From positions 1 to 34,737 of the forward strand of contig JAOAEZ010000010.1 of the NCBI GenBank assembly GCA_026416515.1: a DNA stretch of 34,737 bases. Direction: 5' to 3'. This stretch comes from Hydrogenophilus sp. (GTDB lineage Bacteria; Pseudomonadota; Gammaproteobacteria; Burkholderiales; Rhodocyclaceae). The notes below the pieces were generated by a model, which saw nothing but the letters and a program-made list of their open reading frames with translations, had not been told where the DNA came from and made no database searches. Position numbers and translations under genes: made by a program. Numbering within the stretch: the stretch's first letter is position 1; every line of letters begins with the position of its first letter. Below are positions 18,263-26,792 of this stretch, in pieces.

Positions 18263-18907
18263 GTGAGAGGGAGGAGGGTAGGCTTTTCGTTGGTCGAGTT
18301 GGTGGTGATATTGGTGGTGGTGGGAGTATTGGCGTCGGCAGCGGTGCGCCCTTTATTTACAGGCCGCAGCGCGGCCGATCTGACGGAGTGGCGGGATGAG
18401 CTGTTGGTGGCGTTACGGGAGGCGCGGTCGGCAGCAGTGGCCAAACGGCGAGCGGTGTGTGTTTGGCTGCGTAACGCGCCGAGCGGTTTTCCAAACGGGG
18501 TGAGTTTTTGGGTCGGTTTCGATGAGACGGCTCAGGAGTGCCCGACCGCGGCGTCGCAGTTGCGGATAGATGCGAGTTGTACCGCAGCCGCTGCGGCAGG
18601 TGCCTTTTGCCGCTTGTTGTTGCCCCATCGGGTGGGAGCACGCGATAGCGCGAATAACCCGGCAGAACATTTGGTCTTGCCGCCGCCGATGTTGAATAGT
18701 CCGACCATCAGTGTGTTGGATGGAGGGGGAACAGCGATGACAATCAACCGGTTTCTGTTTTGCCCCGACGGAGTGGCGCGCCAGAGTTGCGATCTGCAGT
18801 CAAATGCGTCGCAGCCAATTCCGACACTGCAGTTAGTATTGACGGGGAGCGGGAGCTCGTTAGCGGCGATCCGAGTGGAGGCGATCAGCGGAGCATTGCG
18901 GTGGTAG
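18263..18907 (+). CDS. Type IV pilin-like minor pilin, MshC/GspH-like
   Basis: The 214-residue protein has a class III prepilin signal: a short basic leader MRGRRVG, then the cleavage site before FSLVELVV with Glu at +5 and a hydrophobic helix of about 20 residues. A GspH/FimT-like region follows (LLVALREARSAAVAKRRAVC), with paired cysteines later. After cleavage by the prepilin peptidase it would join the pilus as a minor subunit. It starts with GTG, 21 bases after the mshQ-like stop. The next gene starts 8 bases after its stop. Position as the first of a run of four pilin-like genes matches mshC, but by-eye similarity is limited to the N-terminus, so I withhold the symbol. Confidence 0.82.
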   Translation: MRGRRVGFSLVELVVILVVVGVLASAAVRPLFTGRSAADLTEWRDELLVALREARSAAVAKRRAVCVWLRNAPSGFPNGVSFWVGFDETAQECPTAASQLRIDASCTAAAAAGAFCRLLLPHRVGARDSANNPAEHLVLPPPMLNSPTISVLDGGGTAMTINRFLFCPDGVARQSCDLQSNASQPIPTLQLVLTGSGSSLAAIRVEAISGALRW

Positions 18908-18915
18908 GGATAGCC

Positions 18916-19386
18916 ATGCGGTGGCGCGAGAAGGGGTTTTCGTTGATCGAGGCGATCGTTGTAGTGGTGGTTTTAGCAGTGGGATTGACCGCATTGCTGC
19001 GGGTCGTGACACCCAGCAGCAGCGAGACCCATGCCGATCCGTTAATCCGCAAACAGATGGTGGCGATCGCTGAGAGTTTGCTAGAGGAGGTGATGGTGCG
19101 CAGTTTTACAGCGGTTCCAGGACCCACATTGGGAAATCCCCATTGCGGAGTCCGCGCGCAGTTTAACGATGTGTTCGATTTCAATGGCTACGATACCGAT
19201 CTTTGTTCGCCGATGGGTTATCCGCTGCCCGATGGGAGCAACGCCGGGTTGGGGGAGTACCGCGCCCGCATTACGGTGAATAACGATAGTTGGGGAAACC
19301 CAGCAGTGAACGGTGCTCGCGTGGTGGTACGGATCAATCACGCCCGAGGGGGAGAGGTGGTGCTGGTAGGATATCGAGCCGGTTAG
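18916..19386 (+). CDS. Type IV pilin-like minor pilin, MshD-like
   Basis: The 156-residue product begins MRWREKG followed by the cleavage-site sequence FSLIEAIVVVVV, a clear prepilin signal with Glu at +5. The rest is a short globular domain with two cysteines (near residues 76 and 97) and a C-terminal beta segment RVVVRINHARGGEVVLVGYR. The open frame extends 52 codons upstream, but that part overlaps the preceding gene in another frame. The ATG at 18916 follows GGTAGGGA and places the leader at the correct length. It lies between the mshC-like and mshO-like genes, the position of mshD in MSHA loci. Confidence 0.82.
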   Translation: MRWREKGFSLIEAIVVVVVLAVGLTALLRVVTPSSSETHADPLIRKQMVAIAESLLEEVMVRSFTAVPGPTLGNPHCGVRAQFNDVFDFNGYDTDLCSPMGYPLPDGSNAGLGEYRARITVNNDSWGNPAVNGARVVVRINHARGGEVVLVGYRAG

Positions 19387-19395
19387 GAGGGAGCG

Positions 19396-20382
19396 GTGCC
19401 GGAGCGGGTCGCCAAGGGGTTTACCCTCGTGGAGTTGGTTTTAACGATCATGGTGATCGGGATAATCGCTGCCGTGGCTGCTCTGGGACTCGACCGCTTG
19501 GTGCGGGGATACGCCGATACGATGCGGGCCGGCGATTTATCGGAGCGAGCCGATGCCCTCTATCGCTTTTTGGCTCGGGAGTTCCAGGGAGCAGTTCCGC
19601 GATCTTTGGTGGTGTTGAGCAGCAGTTGCGTCGGGTTTATCCCCGCGGCGGCAGTGGGGCAGTTCCGACGTCAGTATGAGGTGAGCAATAATCCTCTGGA
19701 TCCTTGTTATGCGCCGACCGCAAACCAGTGCGGTAACCCCCTCGAGATGGGGGCTTTGTTGAATGGAACTTTCCCCGCTCCATTCGATTTGGCGTTTGAT
19801 GTGGTGAGCAATACCAGGATCTTATGGAATTATCAGGATGGGGTGCCCAATGCGCTTTTGCGTCCCGGATGGGTGGTGATCGGGGCTACCGCTACCGCCG
19901 GTACGAGCGGTTCTCCGTGGGATGGAACACGCCGCTATGCAATAGCCCCAGGGGCATTGCGGTGGGGACAGGATGTGGGGGGCACAGCGCGGCCTCAGCA
20001 TGGGTTTGCGATGGTGCGGTTGGCTTCTCCACCTATCCCGCAGACTAACCCAGGATATTTGGGGTCGCGCTTCTTTTTTGTCGATCAAAATGAGGCGGTG
20101 GTTTTCTACCGGTGCGCTGGAGGAGCGTTGGAGCGGCAGGTGTTGTCAGGAGCTGGCGCCTTCGCAGGGGTGCCTAGCCCCGACCCCGATGATGGATCTC
20201 CAGGAGCATGCCCGACGAGTGGGTGGACGACAGTGGCCAGCCAGGTCGTAGCGTGCGCGTTTGAGCGGATTACGGTGAATGTGGAGCGAGAGGCGATGCG
20301 TGTTTCGCTGACCTTGCACGATCCGCAGTATGGGAGCGCGCGGACTTTGGTCGGAACGGTAGGGTTGTGGAGCGAGCCGTGA
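19396..20382 (+). CDS. Type IV pilin-like minor pilin, MshO-like
   Basis: The 328-residue protein starts with GTG behind GGAGGGAG. It has leader MPERVAKG and prepilin helix FTLVELVLTIMVIGIIAAVA with Glu at +5. Its size and a cysteine-containing globular region (cysteines near 78, 107, 115, 239, 270 and 288) suit a large MshO/GspJ-like minor pilin. Such subunits form the initiating tip complex of type II secretion and type IV pili. The stop overlaps the next start as GTGA. The C-terminal GSARTLVGTVGLWSEP is not diagnostic. The MshO assignment rests on size and gene order. Confidence 0.8.
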   Translation: MPERVAKGFTLVELVLTIMVIGIIAAVAALGLDRLVRGYADTMRAGDLSERADALYRFLAREFQGAVPRSLVVLSSSCVGFIPAAAVGQFRRQYEVSNNPLDPCYAPTANQCGNPLEMGALLNGTFPAPFDLAFDVVSNTRILWNYQDGVPNALLRPGWVVIGATATAGTSGSPWDGTRRYAIAPGALRWGQDVGGTARPQHGFAMVRLASPPIPQTNPGYLGSRFFFVDQNEAVVFYRCAGGALERQVLSGAGAFAGVPSPDPDDGSPGACPTSGWTTVASQVVACAFERITVNVEREAMRVSLTLHDPQYGSARTLVGTVGLWSEP

Positions 20383-20894
20383 GCGGATGGCGGCGACAGA
20401 CGCAAGGGGTGGGGATGATTTGGGCGATCGCATTGTTGGTGCTGCTGGCGTCGTTAGGGATAACGATGTTGCGGCTGCGAGTGGCTCAGAGCAGCACAGC
20501 AGCGTTGGATGTGGTGGGCGCGCAGGCTTTTTGGGCGGCACAGGCAGGGGCAGAGTGGGGAGTGGGGCGTTTGACCGCAGGTTTTTGCGATGGGGATGCG
20601 GTGTGGATTTTGCCGATTCCCGCCGGGGTAGTGGCGGCAGGAGCACCGATGGCGGTTCGGGTTCAGTGTTCCGGGAGCGGCACCATAGGGGTGGTGGAGG
20701 GAAACCAGCGAATTTGCCGCTATACGTTGACGGTGACCGCGTGCGCCGAGACGCCGCTGGCTACCCCCACAACCGCAACTCAGTGCCCCGCCACTGGGGC
20801 GGGGGTGCTGCAGGGAGGAGGATATGTGGAGCGGCGGATCGTGCATGGGGCAGTGCGAACGTTCAATGCTCAGTTACAGCCGACGTGTCCATGA
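20379..20894 (+). CDS. MshP-like pilus protein
   Basis: The 171-residue protein has a basic N-terminus (MSGWRRQTQG), then a hydrophobic helix VGMIWAIALLVLLASLGITML. It lacks the FT/SLxE cleavage motif of prepilins, as do MshP/PilX/GspK-like proteins. After the helix comes LDVVGAQAFWAAQAGAEWG, resembling the AxxAAxAGxEWG segment of that group, and four later cysteines. It probably sits in the inner membrane or the pilus tip complex. I chose the GTG at 20379, which overlaps the mshO-like stop as GTGA and has GGAG six bases upstream, over a GTG four codons earlier. It is the last of the minor-pilin run; a 48-base gap follows. Confidence 0.78.
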   Translation: MSGWRRQTQGVGMIWAIALLVLLASLGITMLRLRVAQSSTAALDVVGAQAFWAAQAGAEWGVGRLTAGFCDGDAVWILPIPAGVVAAGAPMAVRVQCSGSGTIGVVEGNQRICRYTLTVTACAETPLATPTTATQCPATGAGVLQGGGYVERRIVHGAVRTFNAQLQPTCP

Positions 20895-20942
20895 GGAAGG
20901 GATCGGCTGGATAAGATTACGTGATGTGAATGGGTGATGAGG

Positions 20943-21992
20943 ATGGATGTTCTAGAGTTATTGACGTTTGCGGTGCGAAGCAAGGCGTCCGATTTACATT
21001 TGTCCGCCGGAATGCCCCCGCTACTGCGAATCTACGGGGATATCCGCAAGGTAAATTTGCCGGCATTGACGCATGAGGATGTTAAAAAGTTGGTCTACGA
21101 CGTGATGAACGATGCCCAGCGACGCCATTTTGAGGCGGAGTTGGAGGCCGACTTTTCGTTTGAGGTGCAGGGGGTGGCGCGATTTCGAGTGAATGCGTTT
21201 GTACAGCGCCGCGGGATGGGAGCAGTTTTTCGGACGATTCCGAGTAAGGTTCTGTCATTTGAGGAGATCGGCGCCCCTCCGGTGCTGCGGCAGATCTGCG
21301 ATCAGCCGCGGGGGTTGGTGTTGGTGACCGGACCGACCGGATCGGGAAAGTCAACGACGTTGGCCGCGATGATCGATTATTTGAATGAAACGCAGCCGCT
21401 TCATATCTTGACGATCGAGGATCCGATCGAGTTTGTGCATGAGAGCAAACGGTCGTTGATCAACCAGCGGGAGGTACATCGCGATACGTTATCGTTCGCC
21501 AATGCGTTGCGGTCAGCATTGCGCGAGGATCCCGATGTGATTTTGGTAGGGGAGATGCGCGATATCGAAACGATCCGCTTGGCATTGACCGCTGCCGAAA
21601 CCGGCCATTTGGTGTTCGGAACGCTGCATACGTCGTCCGCGGCGAAGACGGTGGATCGAGTGGTAGACGTCTTCCCCGCTGGAGAGAAAGAGATGGTGCG
21701 GACGATGTTGTCGGAGTCGCTGCGAGCAGTGATTTCGCAGGTTCTGCTCAAGCGAGCCGATGGACAAGGGCGGGTGGCTGCCCATGAGATCATGATCGGA
21801 ACGCCAGCGATCCGCAATTTGATCCGCGAGAATAAGGTGGCTCAGATGTACTCGATCATCCAAACCGGACAGTCGGTGGGAATGCAGACGCTCGATCAGG
21901 CGCTTTTGGCGTTGGCCCAGCGAGGCGTGGTCGATCCGAGAGAGGCGCGCGCTTATGCGGTGAATAAGGAAACATTCAATCCGTTGATTTAG
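20943..21992 (+). CDS. pilT: Type IV pilus retraction ATPase PilT
   Basis: PilT is a hexameric cytoplasmic ATPase that depolymerises the pilus and so powers retraction. The 349-residue protein shows the family start MDVLELLTFAVRSKASDLHL, Walker A GPTGSGKS at 130-137, the Asp box LTIEDPIEF at 157-164, Walker B VILVGEMRD at 199-207, the His box GHLVFGTLHT and the retraction-specific AIRNLIRE at 289-296. In-frame GTG and ATG codons at 20934 and 20937 exist; I chose 20943 because family members begin with MD-I/V-x-ELL. pilT usually resides in a separate locus with pilU, so its place between minor-pilin and assembly genes of an MSHA locus is unusual. A separate promoter is possible in the 48-base gap. 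Confidence 0.95.
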   Translation: MDVLELLTFAVRSKASDLHLSAGMPPLLRIYGDIRKVNLPALTHEDVKKLVYDVMNDAQRRHFEAELEADFSFEVQGVARFRVNAFVQRRGMGAVFRTIPSKVLSFEEIGAPPVLRQICDQPRGLVLVTGPTGSGKSTTLAAMIDYLNETQPLHILTIEDPIEFVHESKRSLINQREVHRDTLSFANALRSALREDPDVILVGEMRDIETIRLALTAAETGHLVFGTLHTSSAAKTVDRVVDVFPAGEKEMVRTMLSESLRAVISQVLLKRADGQGRVAAHEIMIGTPAIRNLIRENKVAQMYSIIQTGQSVGMQTLDQALLALAQRGVVDPREARAYAVNKETFNPLI

Positions 21993-22005
21993 GTGAGCAG
22001 AGTTA

Positions 22006-23286
22006 ATGGAAGAAAGACGGCAGGAGAAGATCGGGCCATTAACGGCCGAGCGGTTAGAGGAGTTGTTGGAACCCGCGGTAGATCGGCCGCGGAGGGGGGA
22101 AGATTTCGAGGATGGGGGAGCGAGAGAAGGGCAAGTGGAAATGGCGCCGGAGATAGGGATCGTTACGGCGACAGAGGAGGAACGCTCGGCGTTTGGAAAG
22201 GAGGGCGGGAAGAGCCAGGCGGAGGAGGGGGTTCGGGAAGGGGAAAGAGAAAGGAGAACGGAGCCGCTCAGCGTTGTCGAGCAGGGAGAGAAAAAAGAGC
22301 GCAAAAAAGAACGGTGGTGGGCAAGGTGGTCGTTTTGGGGAAGGCGACGACTTCGAGAAAAAGGATTAGTAGTGGCGGCGACGTTGAGCGAGAATGGGTT
22401 GTTGGCGCTTCGCTTGAGAAGGGGAGAGCGGGCGGGAGATCGACCGACGGTGCTGGCCAGCGTTTATCGAACCCAAGTAAACGAGGAGGAGTGGGGAAAA
22501 GTTTGGGAGGAGGTCGCAGAACGGGTGGGATGGGAGAAGGCAGAGGTTTTTGTAACATTGCCACCGTCGTGGGTTCAGTTTGTGCAGAGCAATTTGCCCA
22601 GTGTTCCTGAGGAGGAGCGAGCGGCGGCACTGCGCTTTCGCCTCAAGGAGGGGGTAGATCTGCCGCTCGACGATATGGTAGTGGATTGGGTGGAGACGCC
22701 CGGTCTGCGGCGGGTTCCGAATGAGCCACCGATTTACTGCGCTGTGGCGTCACGGCGACGGTTGAAGCGATTGACCGATGCGATCGTGATCAATGGGATG
22801 CAGCCGGTTTGCTTTCAGCCCGATGTGCAGGGAATCCGCCAGTTGCTGCCTTTGCTTCAGCCCGATACCCCAGAGGATCTGGCGGTGGTGGTGGCGGTTT
22901 TTCCCCGCCAAACACGGTTGATTGCGGCGCGCTGGGATCGACTTTACTTGTACCGAAATTGTGCGGTGGGGTTGGCCGATCTCGACCGCGATCCCCACCG
23001 GGCGGTGATGGCTTTGGGGTTGGATATCCAGCGGATGAGCGACTTTTTCGAGGCGAATTTTTCCGATCCGTTACCGCGGCGCTATTTCGTAGTGACCGCT
23101 AACGAGATGGCTTTAGAGTTGGCCGATGCGCTCCATAGCGTGCTGCCGGTGCCGTTCGTCGGCTATTTGGCAAGCGAGTTGGTGCAAGGGGACGAAGGGA
23201 GGGAGACATTGCCAGGGGAGCTCTTGATGTTGGCAGCAGGGGCCGTCCCGTGGGTTAAGCAGTCGATAGGAGAGAAAGCGACTTAA
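22006..23286 (+). CDS. MshI-like (PilM-type) pilus biogenesis protein
   Basis: The 426-residue protein has two parts. Residues 1 to about 117 are strongly charged and probably disordered (long runs of E, R, K and G). Residues about 118-426 form an actin-like, PilM/MshI-type domain: GLVVAATLSENGLLALRLRR, then VFVTLPPSWVQFVQSNLP, RRRLKRLTDAIVINGMQP and DIQRMSDFFEANFSDP. MshI proteins organise the cytoplasmic and inner-membrane assembly complex. The gene starts 13 bases after pilT with GGTGAG upstream, and the PilN-like gene follows. The charged N-terminal extension is atypical and purine-rich at DNA level. A later start near residue 115 is possible but has no clear ribosome site. Confidence 0.75.
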   Translation: MEERRQEKIGPLTAERLEELLEPAVDRPRRGEDFEDGGAREGQVEMAPEIGIVTATEEERSAFGKEGGKSQAEEGVREGERERRTEPLSVVEQGEKKERKKERWWARWSFWGRRRLREKGLVVAATLSENGLLALRLRRGERAGDRPTVLASVYRTQVNEEEWGKVWEEVAERVGWEKAEVFVTLPPSWVQFVQSNLPSVPEEERAAALRFRLKEGVDLPLDDMVVDWVETPGLRRVPNEPPIYCAVASRRRLKRLTDAIVINGMQPVCFQPDVQGIRQLLPLLQPDTPEDLAVVVAVFPRQTRLIAARWDRLYLYRNCAVGLADLDRDPHRAVMALGLDIQRMSDFFEANFSDPLPRRYFVVTANEMALELADALHSVLPVPFVGYLASELVQGDEGRETLPGELLMLAAGAVPWVKQSIGEKAT

Positions 23287-23341
23287 AAGAGGGCTTTTCG
23301 GCGGAGTGGGGAAAGGGAAGGAATACGAAAATCGAGAGACG

Positions 23342-23983
23342 ATGAAATTTGATTTCAACCTTTTTGATGAGTCGTTGATCGATCGACCGCAGCCGTGGCG
23401 GTTGGTCCATCTGCTGGTGGCCGTGGGAGGAGTGACCCTGGTGGCAGTGAGCCATTGGGCGTGGCTCGATTGGGAGCGACAGAAAGCCGAACGCGCTTTG
23501 GCAGAAGCGCAGCAGGCGTTGGCGCGGCAAAAGCAGATGAAGGCACAGATCGAGGCGATGATGCCCGACCCAAAACGGGTAGAGGCATTGATCGCTGACC
23601 GAGAACGCTTGTCTGAGGAGTTGAACGCTGCTGTTCGTTTGGCGTCGAGGTTGCGGGCAGAGTTTGCAGTAGCTCAGCGAGCGCGCGCTTCGTTGCTGTT
23701 GGAGGAGTTGGCGACGCTGCATCCCGATGGGGTGTGGTTGACAGAGGTTCAGACCCGATGTTGCGACGCCGCAGGACGGTTAGAGGGGTTGCGCGTCGCA
23801 GGAAACGCGTTAGCCCCACAGGGGGTAGGGGAGTATTTGGATCGATTGGCAGCGGCTAAAAGCTTCCGAGGGTTGAGTTTTCAAAAGGTGCAGATGGAGT
23901 GGCAGGAGGAGGGACGCTTCTGGTCGTTCGATTTGAGGAGCGGCGAGATGGGGAATGGCAGTGCGGCGGGGATAAGGAGATGA
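23342..23983 (+). CDS. PilN-like inner-membrane pilus assembly protein
   Basis: The 213-residue protein starts MKFDFNLFDESLI, resembling the PilN N-terminus that docks on PilM. A membrane helix spans about residues 21-40 (LVHLLVAVGGVTLVAVSHWA), followed by a coiled coil of about 90 residues and a small alpha/beta domain (GVWLTEVQTR, GLRVAGNALAPQGVGEYL). It would bridge the MshI-like protein and the periplasmic complex. The frame is open 12 codons upstream to a GTG at 23306, but the ATG at 23342 fits the family start better, although its ribosome site is weak. In Vibrio the N-like function is part of MshI2 or MshJ; here it is a separate gene. Confidence 0.78.
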   Translation: MKFDFNLFDESLIDRPQPWRLVHLLVAVGGVTLVAVSHWAWLDWERQKAERALAEAQQALARQKQMKAQIEAMMPDPKRVEALIADRERLSEELNAAVRLASRLRAEFAVAQRARASLLLEELATLHPDGVWLTEVQTRCCDAAGRLEGLRVAGNALAPQGVGEYLDRLAAAKSFRGLSFQKVQMEWQEEGRFWSFDLRSGEMGNGSAAGIRR

Positions 23984-23990
23984 AGGCGAG

Positions 23991-24707
23991 ATGAGGGGAC
24001 GACGGCACCGTGCCTTCCCGACCTGGCTGGCTGGGGTGGTGGGGGTTTACCGCCGCGGAGAGGATTTGTTATTGACCCGACCGGAACGGGAGCGCCGGTT
24101 GTTGGTGATCGCTGTGGCGGTATTGACCGCTATCGGTTGGTGGGAGTTGGGGGCGACCCCTATGGAGCGCCATATTCGCGAGTTGAAGGGACAAAGGGAG
24201 TCGGTTGCCGCCGAACAAGCACAGGTGACAACGGAGGTGGCTGTATTGCAGAAGCAGTTGGCGGAGCGTAATACTCGGGTGCTGGAGGAGCAGATTATAG
24301 CGTTGCGCGATGAGGTACGACGGGTGCGCAGCGAGATGCAGCAGCAGGGGGCGGAGGTGGTGAGCCCAACCAAGATGCGGGAGATGTTGCGCGATTTTTT
24401 GCAGCGAACGGGGTTGCGGGTGGAGGAGCTTTCAGGACTGCCGAGTGAGCGGATCGAGTTGATGGAGCGGGGAGAAAAGGGGGTAACCGTGGCGACCCGC
24501 AATATCTTTCGCCACCGTTTCACAACGACGTTGTCGGGAAGCTACGAAGAGTTGTACCGTTTTTTCCGAATGATGGAGGAGAGCCAGCCCGCACCGTTGT
24601 GGCGGATATTGGAGGTTCGGGGGACAGAGGGAAACACAGTGGTGGCGCGCGTGGAGTTTTATACGTTGAGTTGGGAGGAGCGGTGGATTGATTTGGCTCA
24701 ACCGTAG
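23991..24707 (+). CDS. MshJ-like (PilO-type) pilus assembly protein
   Basis: The 238-residue protein has one membrane helix near residues 37-52 (RLLVIAVAVLTAIGWWE), a long coiled coil (about 58-120), then a ferredoxin-like C-terminal domain: a GLRVEELSGLPS strand and a HRFTTTLSGSYEELYRFF segment that is typical of PilO/MshJ. It would pair with the PilN-like protein in the inner membrane. The ATG follows AAGGCGAG and lies 7 bases after the previous stop. Its end overlaps the mshK-like gene by 20 bases. Assignment is by topology, size and gene order. Confidence 0.8.
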   Translation: MRGRRHRAFPTWLAGVVGVYRRGEDLLLTRPERERRLLVIAVAVLTAIGWWELGATPMERHIRELKGQRESVAAEQAQVTTEVAVLQKQLAERNTRVLEEQIIALRDEVRRVRSEMQQQGAEVVSPTKMREMLRDFLQRTGLRVEELSGLPSERIELMERGEKGVTVATRNIFRHRFTTTLSGSYEELYRFFRMMEESQPAPLWRILEVRGTEGNTVVARVEFYTLSWEERWIDLAQP

Positions 24708-25065
24708 CTGTCGGGTGATTTTTTGGACCGCAGTTGGGGTGGGAACAGTGTTGGTCGCTGCACCGGTGGGAGGAGAGGGGTTGCGTAACCCATTTTTGCG
24801 ATCAGAGAATAGAGGAGGAGGGGAGCCTCCTCCCGGTGAGAAGCGAGAGGGAGGGGCGGCAGAGGCACCGCGGGTGACAGGTATCTTCGTGGCGGGGGAG
24901 GAGCGATGGGTGGTTGCCGAGGGGCGAGTGGTGCGGCCAGGAGAGGAGGTGAGGGGGTGGCGGTTAACACAGGTGGCACCTGCCGCTGTGGAGTGGGTGG
25001 GTGAGGGGGAGAAACGGGTAACCGTTCGATTGGTAGAGCCGCTGCCACGAGAGGAGGGGCGGTAA
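24688..25065 (+). CDS. MshK-like (PilP/GspC-type) pilus assembly protein
   Basis: The 125-residue protein has an N-terminal hydrophobic segment (about 9-25) acting as a signal or anchor, a Gly/Pro/Glu-rich linker, and a small beta domain: RVTGIFVAGEERWVVAEGRV, then VVRPGEEVRGWRLTQVAPAA. This pattern is shared with MshK and PilP/GspC homology-region domains that contact a secretin. It starts with TTG at 24688, backed by GGAGGAG seven bases upstream and lying inside the end of the mshJ-like gene; an in-frame GTG at 24715 is less well supported. mshE follows after two bases. The secretin it would contact is not encoded in the window. Confidence 0.72.
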   Translation: MIWLNRSCRVIFWTAVGVGTVLVAAPVGGEGLRNPFLRSENRGGGEPPPGEKREGGAAEAPRVTGIFVAGEERWVVAEGRVVRPGEEVRGWRLTQVAPAAVEWVGEGEKRVTVRLVEPLPREEGR

Positions 25066-25067
25066 AA

Positions 25068-26789
25068 ATGCCGTTACCAAGACGGGTGCGATTGGGCGAG
25101 TTGTTGGTGCAGGCGGGAGTGGTGACCCCGGCGCAGTTGGAGATGGCACTTGCTAAGCAGCGCGAGACAGGACGAAAATTGGGGCAGGTGCTGGTTGAGA
25201 GCGGCTATACGACTGAGGATGCGATCTACAATGCGTTGGCGCGGCAGTTAAAGGTTCCCTTTTTTGAATTGAAACGCTATCCCCTCGATCCAGAGGTGGT
25301 GAAGAAATTGCCAGAACATTTGGCGCGACGGCACCGCTGTTTGTTGCTGAAGTGGGAGCCAGAGCCACTCTTGGGAATGAGCGATCCGACCAATTTGTTC
25401 GCTTATGATGAGGTGGCTCAGGCACTGGGGGTACAGCCGCAGATCGCGATCGTGCGCGATCAGGAGCTGCTCCAGGTTCTCGATGATGTCTACCGCCAGA
25501 CGGAACGAATCGAGCGATTGGCGCGCGATCTGACCGCCGAGCTGCAGGCAAGCCGCACCGCGGTGGGGTTTGAGGATTTGCTGGGGGAGATGCCCCAGAC
25601 CGATGCGGCAACCGAGGCGACGGTGGCGAAGTTGTTGCAGTCGATCTTGGACGATGCAGTGGCAGCGCGGGCGTCCGATGTCCATATCGAGCCCGATGAG
25701 CATGTGCTGCGGATCCGCTTGCGCGTGGACGGGGTATTGCAAGAGCAGGTGATGGAGGAACGAGGAATCGCTGCCCCCTTGATTTCACGGGTAAAGCTGG
25801 TGGCAGGGATGGATATCACCGAGCGCCGCCGACCACAGGATGGTCGCTTTCAGGCTGAGGCGCGTGGAAAGGTGTTCGATATCCGCGTCTCGTCGTTGCC
25901 GACGCAGCACGGGGAGTCGGTGGTCCTACGGTTGCTTTCTACAGATCTGAGCCGCTTTTCTCTGGATAAGCTGGGAATGCCGCCAGAGATGTTGGCACGT
26001 TTCCGCAAACAGTTGCGCCGCCCCAACGGGGTTATCCTGGTGACAGGGCCTACCGGCTCGGGGAAGACAACTACCCTCTACGCCGCTTTGCGGGAGTTGA
26101 ACGAGCCGGGGGTGAAAATTATCACCGCTGAAGATCCCGTGGAGTATCGATTGGAGCGAGTCAACCAGGTGCAGGTGAAACCGGAGATCGGCTTGTCATT
26201 TGCAGAGATTTTGCGGACATCGCTGCGACAGGATCCTGATATCATTCTGATCGGTGAGATGCGCGACAGCGAAACGGTAGAGATCGGGTTGCGGGCGGCA
26301 GTGACTGGCCATTTGGTGTTGTCGACGCTGCATACGATCGATGCCCCAAGCACGGTGGTGCGGTTGCTCGATATGGGAGCGCCTGCGTTTATGTTGGCCG
26401 CTTCTTTGCGATTGGTGCTGGCTCAGCGATTGGTGCGACGGGTTTGCAGCGAGTGCGCGGAGCATTATCGACCGGAGACCCATTTGCTGCATTGGTTGGA
26501 GCAGCAGGGGTTGCGGGTGGCTGAGGCCAATTTCCGCCGCGGTCGAGGATGCAATTTGTGCCATAACAGCGGCTACCGCGGGCGAGTGGGGGTCTATGAG
26601 TTTTTTGAACCTTCGGCGGCGATGCTCGATGCCCTGCGGGCAGAGAATTTGGCGGAGTATGCGCGGTTGGTGACGGCCGCCCAGTTGCAGGGGCATTTTC
26701 GGACCTTGTTGATGCAGGGCTTAGAGCTGGCCGCGCAAGGGATCACTACCGTCGATGAGGTGATCGCAATGACTGGGGAGGTGGTGTAA
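25068..26789 (+). CDS. mshE: MSHA-type pilus extension ATPase MshE
   Basis: The 573-residue GspE-family ATPase would power pilus extension from the cytoplasm. Its N-terminus holds two 24-residue MshEN motifs, RLGELLVQAG... at 8-31 and KLGQVLVESG... at 37-60, separated by five residues, each ending in Gln. This arrangement is known to bind cyclic di-GMP in MshE; the second motif has Lys in place of Arg. The ATPase core has Walker A GPTGSGKT near 326-334, the Asp box ITAEDPVEY, Walker B IILIGEMRD and the His box GHLVLSTLHT. Zinc cysteines pair as CSEC (near 460) and CNLC (near 495). GGAGG precedes the ATG. mshG follows after three bases. Confidence 0.92.
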   Translation: MPLPRRVRLGELLVQAGVVTPAQLEMALAKQRETGRKLGQVLVESGYTTEDAIYNALARQLKVPFFELKRYPLDPEVVKKLPEHLARRHRCLLLKWEPEPLLGMSDPTNLFAYDEVAQALGVQPQIAIVRDQELLQVLDDVYRQTERIERLARDLTAELQASRTAVGFEDLLGEMPQTDAATEATVAKLLQSILDDAVAARASDVHIEPDEHVLRIRLRVDGVLQEQVMEERGIAAPLISRVKLVAGMDITERRRPQDGRFQAEARGKVFDIRVSSLPTQHGESVVLRLLSTDLSRFSLDKLGMPPEMLARFRKQLRRPNGVILVTGPTGSGKTTTLYAALRELNEPGVKIITAEDPVEYRLERVNQVQVKPEIGLSFAEILRTSLRQDPDIILIGEMRDSETVEIGLRAAVTGHLVLSTLHTIDAPSTVVRLLDMGAPAFMLAASLRLVLAQRLVRRVCSECAEHYRPETHLLHWLEQQGLRVAEANFRRGRGCNLCHNSGYRGRVGVYEFFEPSAAMLDALRAENLAEYARLVTAAQLQGHFRTLLMQGLELAAQGITTVDEVIAMTGEVV

Positions 26790-26792
26790 AAG

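Noticed and set aside
21993..22610. 205-codon + strand frame overlapping the MshI-like gene
   Set aside because: It exists because the DNA is purine-rich and so free of stops; the other frame has the MshI-type domain and a ribosome site.
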